This document shows, one piece after another, positions 5,958-8,331 of a DNA stretch of 8,331 nt. Origin of the DNA: Methanobacteriaceae archaeon (GTDB lineage Archaea > Methanobacteriota > Methanobacteria > Methanobacteriales > Methanobacteriaceae). The translations under genes were made by a program, and so were the position numbers. Under the pieces are notes generated by a model that worked only from the letters and a program-made list of their open reading frames with translations, was not told where the DNA came from and did no database searches. Location: positions 1-8,331 of the forward strand of contig JAUXXK010000282.1 of NCBI GenBank assembly GCA_030681145.1, written 5' to 3'. The first letter of the stretch is position 1; each line of letters starts with the position of its first letter.

Positions 5958-6146
5958 ATGCAAATAAAAAATATTGATGTGAATGTAAAATATAAAAACC
6001 CACGTAACTATTAGGAACCGCTCCCGCGTGGAAGATATTATGACCATATACGCAGAAGTAACAGGAAGTTATACTATGATTCTCAAGCAGGATGGAAACT
6101 GCCCTTCCAGAAATATCTTCTAAATAATATAAACAGATTCAGTTGA
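5958..6146 (+). pseudogene. Probable decayed winged-helix regulator (frameshifted), or an unusual small ORF/leader
   Basis: This stretch is richer in GC than the DNA around it and reads as protein only when frames are joined. ATG 5958 opens MQIKNIDVNVKYKNPRN and stops at TAG 6012. The adjacent frame continues with RNRSRVEDIMTIYAEVTG (stop TAA 6121), and the first frame resumes with KLYYDSQAGWKLPFQKYL up to TGA 6144. Dropping the ten bases TATTAGGAAC (flanked by AAC on both sides) joins PRN to RSRVEDI in frame. The joined text resembles the N-terminal half of small archaeal winged-helix proteins that begin with an RSR-x-x-I-x-x-IL helix, then an I-M-Y and a YL helix. The promoter and inverted repeat upstream would then be its own control region. 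Alternatives: a 27-codon ORF from ATG 6040 with GGAAG before it, or a structured RNA leader. The recognition is by eye only. Confidence 0.35.
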
Positions 6147-6151
6147 AAAAA

Positions 6152-6517
6152 ATGAAAAAACAAATCCTCATCATTGAAGATGAGTCACTGGTGGCCATGG
6201 ATCTACAGATGAGCATATTATCCTGGGGATACGAATGTCCATTTATCGCCTATAACGGTCGAGAATCCTATTTATGGATAAGAAAAAACTCCACTGACCT
6301 CATACTAGCTGATTTATTTCAAAATAATGGAAAAAACAATATCCCCTATCTCAAAAAAATCAGGAAACATTCAAAGGCCCCTATGATTATCTTTAGCTCA
6401 GTTATGGATGAAAAAATCCTGGAAAAGACCCTGAAATTAATGCCCCGCTGCTTTTTATTTAAGCCCTGGCATAACCATGAATTAAAAATCAACGTAGATC
6501 TGGTATTAAAAATTTAA
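6152..6517 (+). CDS. Stand-alone receiver-domain (CheY-like) response regulator
   Basis: A 121-residue receiver domain with no output domain. The acidic pair E9-D10 sits in ILIIEDES, the phospho-acceptor is D54 in LILADLF, a Ser in IIFSS (82-83) takes the switch position, and K104-P105 in FLFKPW completes the site. All phosphotransfer residues are present, so it should accept phosphate from a histidine kinase, but no kinase gene is in the window. ATG 6152 was preferred over TTG 6143 because it places the first beta strand at the usual distance. Neither has a clear ribosome-binding site; TAAATAATATAA at 6121-6132 could act as TATA box for a leaderless mRNA starting at the ATG. The ARPP-1 gene follows after 15 bases, so the two are probably co-transcribed. 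With no DNA-binding part it must act through a partner protein. Confidence 0.9.
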   Translation: MKKQILIIEDESLVAMDLQMSILSWGYECPFIAYNGRESYLWIRKNSTDLILADLFQNNGKNNIPYLKKIRKHSKAPMIIFSSVMDEKILEKTLKLMPRCFLFKPWHNHELKINVDLVLKI

Positions 6518-6532
6518 GAGAGGTGTATAAAA

Positions 6533-7513
6533 ATGGATAACCTTTTGAAGGATTACCTTTTAAATATTGAAACGGTTTCCCCTCAGGAATTTAAAAATAT
6601 GTCTGTAATTGGATTGAAAACTCCCCTGCAAAATGATTTAGAATTCTTGAGTCTGGAAGATGCATTAAAAGAAGATTTGATAACCATAACTGAAGTAGAT
6701 AAATCAGGTACGGTACCGGATTTGAAGGCCATTAATAGAGCTATTATTCCAGTTCTACTTCTGGATGGGGAAGAACTGGTGGGTGCCAAACAGAACCGTG
6801 TGCTTAATACCAGCATATTACTGAAGGAAAACTCAGAGTTTGTGGTTCCAGTTAGCTGCACCGAAGAGGGGCGTTGGTCCTACAAATCAGCAGAATTTGC
6901 CGATTCCAAACATCTAGCCTCTTCCAGGGTAAGGCGGGCCAAATCAGCTTCGGTTAATTTTTCCCTAAAAAATTCCAGAGAGTATAGGTCAGACCAGAGT
7001 GAAGTTTGGGAAGAAATAAGACAAACACATAACCGTTCTGGAGAGAATTCATCCACTGGGGCTCTTAGAGATGCATATACTTCTCAAGAAAAACATTTAG
7101 CAGAATACATTGAGGCATTTCCCCTACAAGAAGGTCAAAACGGAATTATAGTTATCATTAACGGGCAAGTTATGGGTATGGAAATATTATACAACCATAC
7201 TAAATACTCCAATTACCATGAAAAACTGGTAAAAAGCTACGCATTGGACGCCTTGCTCCAAGAAAATCAAAGCAATAATAGTTTCACGGTAAAAAAATTC
7301 ATTAAAACCATAACATTATCCGAACAGGCCAGTTATCCTTCAATTGGTTACGGAGAGGACTACCGTTTTGAAAATGATTATTCCGTGGGTTCTTCATTGG
7401 TATGGGATGGCAATATAATTCACACAGCATTTTTTAAAAAACCAGAAATAGATGAGAAGTGCCCTGTTAAATTAACTAGTGCCAGTGCAAGGGCCAGATA
7501 CAGAGTTAATTAA
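6533..7513 (+). CDS. ARPP-1 family protein (DUF6569)
   Basis: A 326-residue soluble protein. The family signature is clear: AIIPVLLLDGEELVGAKQ (70-87) continuing NRVLNTSILL, then FVVPVSCTEEGRW (103-115). A polar, Ser/Arg-rich segment (about 125-180) follows, and a second core with GIIVIINGQVMGMEIL (204-219) and a Tyr-rich C-terminus ending SARARYRVN. ARPP-1 stands for 'ARG and rhodanese-phosphatase-superfamily associated protein'; it was named from gene neighbourhoods that include ADP-ribosylglycohydrolases. To my knowledge its biochemical activity is unknown, and none is claimed here. AGAGGTG (6519-6525) lies seven bases before ATG 6533, a strong ribosome-binding site. The gene follows the receiver by 15 bases and ends at a poly-T terminator, so it closes a two-gene operon; a signal-controlled role of the pair is an inference. 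Confidence 0.85.
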   Translation: MDNLLKDYLLNIETVSPQEFKNMSVIGLKTPLQNDLEFLSLEDALKEDLITITEVDKSGTVPDLKAINRAIIPVLLLDGEELVGAKQNRVLNTSILLKENSEFVVPVSCTEEGRWSYKSAEFADSKHLASSRVRRAKSASVNFSLKNSREYRSDQSEVWEEIRQTHNRSGENSSTGALRDAYTSQEKHLAEYIEAFPLQEGQNGIIVIINGQVMGMEILYNHTKYSNYHEKLVKSYALDALLQENQSNNSFTVKKFIKTITLSEQASYPSIGYGEDYRFENDYSVGSSLVWDGNIIHTAFFKKPEIDEKCPVKLTSASARARYRVN

Positions 7514-7530
7514 TTTTTTTTTATTTTTTT
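7514..7530 (+). terminator. Poly-T terminator after the ARPP-1 gene
   Basis: A T9-A-T7 tract starts at the base after the stop codon. This is a strong archaeal intrinsic terminator and ends the receiver/ARPP-1 operon. Confidence 0.75.
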
Positions 7531-7611
7531 CATATGACATTTTGAGATACGACCATTAATATTTAAGAATTATTCTATGATTTTTCAAGAATGAATATAA
7601 TGATTGAGATT

Positions 7612-7627
7612 ACAAAATGATATATAA
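7612..7627 (+). promoter_or_regulatory. Possible promoter of the M14-like gene
   Basis: ACAAAATGATATATAA reads as a weak BRE plus TATA (GATATATAA, 7619-7627). It would give a leader of about 75 bases to GTG 7725. The rest of 7531-7724 is AT-rich with no ORF. Confidence is low because similar words are common here. Confidence 0.25.
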
Positions 7628-7713
7628 CTAATAAATGATTAATATAATTATAGAATAAATTAAATATTAAAATTAAGTAAATAATGATAATTAATTTTAT
7701 GTTTATAATTAAT

Positions 7714-7720
7714 GGTGATG
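7714..7720 (+). promoter_or_regulatory. Ribosome-binding site GGTGATG fixing the GTG start at 7725
   Basis: GGTGATG is complementary to the conserved 3' end of 16S rRNA and ends four bases before GTG 7725. The nearby ATGs at 7712 and 7718 open a frame that stops after a few codons, so GTG is the start. Confidence 0.8.
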
Positions 7721-7724
7721 TTTT

Positions 7725-8331
7725 GTGAAAAATAAAATAAAAATAACAGTCTTAATGGGTTTATTCATATTTGGGATGTTCATATCCTTCAATCTATCAG
7801 AGGATGCTGGTGGAGTATATGCCGTTGAAAGTAAAACCATCTTGGGCTCCAATAATCTGGGTTCCGTGGAAAAAATAGGGCCATATGGAAATACAAAATC
7901 TCATGTGAAAATTGCATATATTATTGGTGTGCACCCTCTGGAACATAAATCACATACAGCCATCTATAGGACAATCGTAAACCAGGAAAAATCCCTTAAT
8001 TACTGTTATTATATTTACAGGGTTAAAGTAACCAAAGATGCCAAAAGTTATTCTAAAGGAAGAGCTAACGGCCAGTACCTTGCCAGAGACTATGTAGTAC
8101 CGGATATTAAAAAACAAAGATACAATCTGGTGGTAGATGTCCATTCCCATCGGGGAAACTACGCTAAAAAACGGTTTGTATTTGCTCCTAAAAATCACCG
8201 AGCTTCTAAAAAGGTGGCATTAAGGATTACTAACCGTTGGTTGAGCTATCACTACCCTAAATCCCAGACCAGCCCGAAATACGTAACTGAACCACTGGTA
8301 CGATCAGGAATAAAAACAATTTTATATGAAA
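7725..8331 (+). CDS. Exported protein with M14 carboxypeptidase-like zinc motifs, 3' end missing
   Basis: A frame from GTG 7725 stays open to the window edge (202 residues seen). Residues 1-22 are a signal peptide or membrane anchor: a basic start (KNKIK) and a hydrophobic core (ITVLMGLFIFGMFISF). The mature part contains AYIIGVHPLEHKSH, with H70-x2-E73, and LVVDVHSHRGNY with H140. In M14 zinc peptidases the metal is held by H-x2-E after a strand ending in G-x-H, and by a later His in an LD-x-HS strand, which matches in order and setting. The visible end, GIKTILYE (E202), resembles the strand with the catalytic Glu. R113 or R121 might serve in substrate binding. Action outside the membrane on peptide or wall material such as pseudomurein is an inference. 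No standard M14 substrate motif is obvious, so this would be a divergent member. Its own promoter seems separate from the ARPP-1 operon. Confidence 0.7.
   Translation, partial: MKNKIKITVLMGLFIFGMFISFNLSEDAGGVYAVESKTILGSNNLGSVEKIGPYGNTKSHVKIAYIIGVHPLEHKSHTAIYRTIVNQEKSLNYCYYIYRVKVTKDAKSYSKGRANGQYLARDYVVPDIKKQRYNLVVDVHSHRGNYAKKRFVFAPKNHRASKKVALRITNRWLSYHYPKSQTSPKYVTEPLVRSGIKTILYE

Noticed and set aside
5927..6123. Open frame on the minus strand opposite the regulator remnant
   Set aside because: It stays open for some 60 codons but has no good start or ribosome-binding site, and its text (LEDISGRAVSILLE and on) matches no family I know; probably a shadow of the plus-strand coding remnant.
5958..6146. 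TAG at 6012 read as pyrrolysine, giving a 62-residue protein
   Set aside because: The frame does stay open after the TAG, but no pyl genes or methylamine methyltransferase context are visible, Methanobacteriales are not known to me to use pyrrolysine, and frame joining gives better protein-like text.
7950..8198. 82-residue minus-strand ORF
   Set aside because: It lies wholly opposite the M14-like gene, which has a signal peptide, an excellent ribosome-binding site and recognisable motifs.
1..8331. Mobile element or prophage explanation for the defence-like genes
   Set aside because: No integrase, transposase, tRNA gene, attachment-site repeat or terminal inverted repeat was seen, and base composition is even across the main genes.

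Overview
The window looks archaeal, most likely from a mesophilic methanogen of the Methanobacteriales (Methanobacterium-like). Non-coding DNA is very AT-rich and codons favour AT. Promoter-like sites have the archaeal BRE/TATA form. Several ribosome-binding sites are GGTGAT/GTGAT-type, placed a few bases before the start, and TTG and GTG starts are used. Poly-T tracts follow several genes. The protein set (CaCA exchanger, UspA, UvrD-type helicase fused to a Cas4/AddB-like nuclease, AbrB/PIN pair, CARF-HTH regulator, lone receiver, ARPP-1 protein) fits this group. Genus is an inference from pattern recognition, with no database search.

Layout. 1-662 (+): the 3' end of a Na+/Ca2+-exchanger-like membrane protein and, four bases later, a UspA-type stress protein, probably one operon. 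663-1129: an AT-rich gap with two sets of short tandem repeats. 1130-3883 (+): a 917-residue helicase-nuclease. 3970-4589 (-): a vapBC toxin-antitoxin pair, convergent with the helicase, with a cluster of operator-like half-sites just upstream. 4834-5427 (-): a solitary CARF-winged-helix protein of the Csa3 type, ending before a poly-T terminator. 5428-6142: a long regulatory gap with palindromes, two good archaeal promoters pointing right, and a short GC-richer stretch that reads like a decayed winged-helix regulator. 6152-7513 (+): a two-gene operon of a stand-alone receiver-domain protein and an ARPP-1 (DUF6569) protein, closed by a strong poly-T terminator. 7725-8331 (+): the 5' part of an exported protein whose motifs suggest a divergent M14-type zinc peptidase; it runs off the window.

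How the genes may work together. The common theme is stress, DNA damage and invader response: an end-processing helicase-nuclease, a toxin-antitoxin pair, a CARF sensor-regulator of the class that reads cyclic oligoadenylate, UspA, and ARPP-1. No CRISPR array, cas operon, integrase or transposase is visible, so this is not a recognisable defence island. The most unusual parts are the CARF-HTH gene without visible cas genes, the receiver/ARPP-1 pair, the apparent regulator remnant with intact-looking promoter and operator, and the M14-like exported protein.
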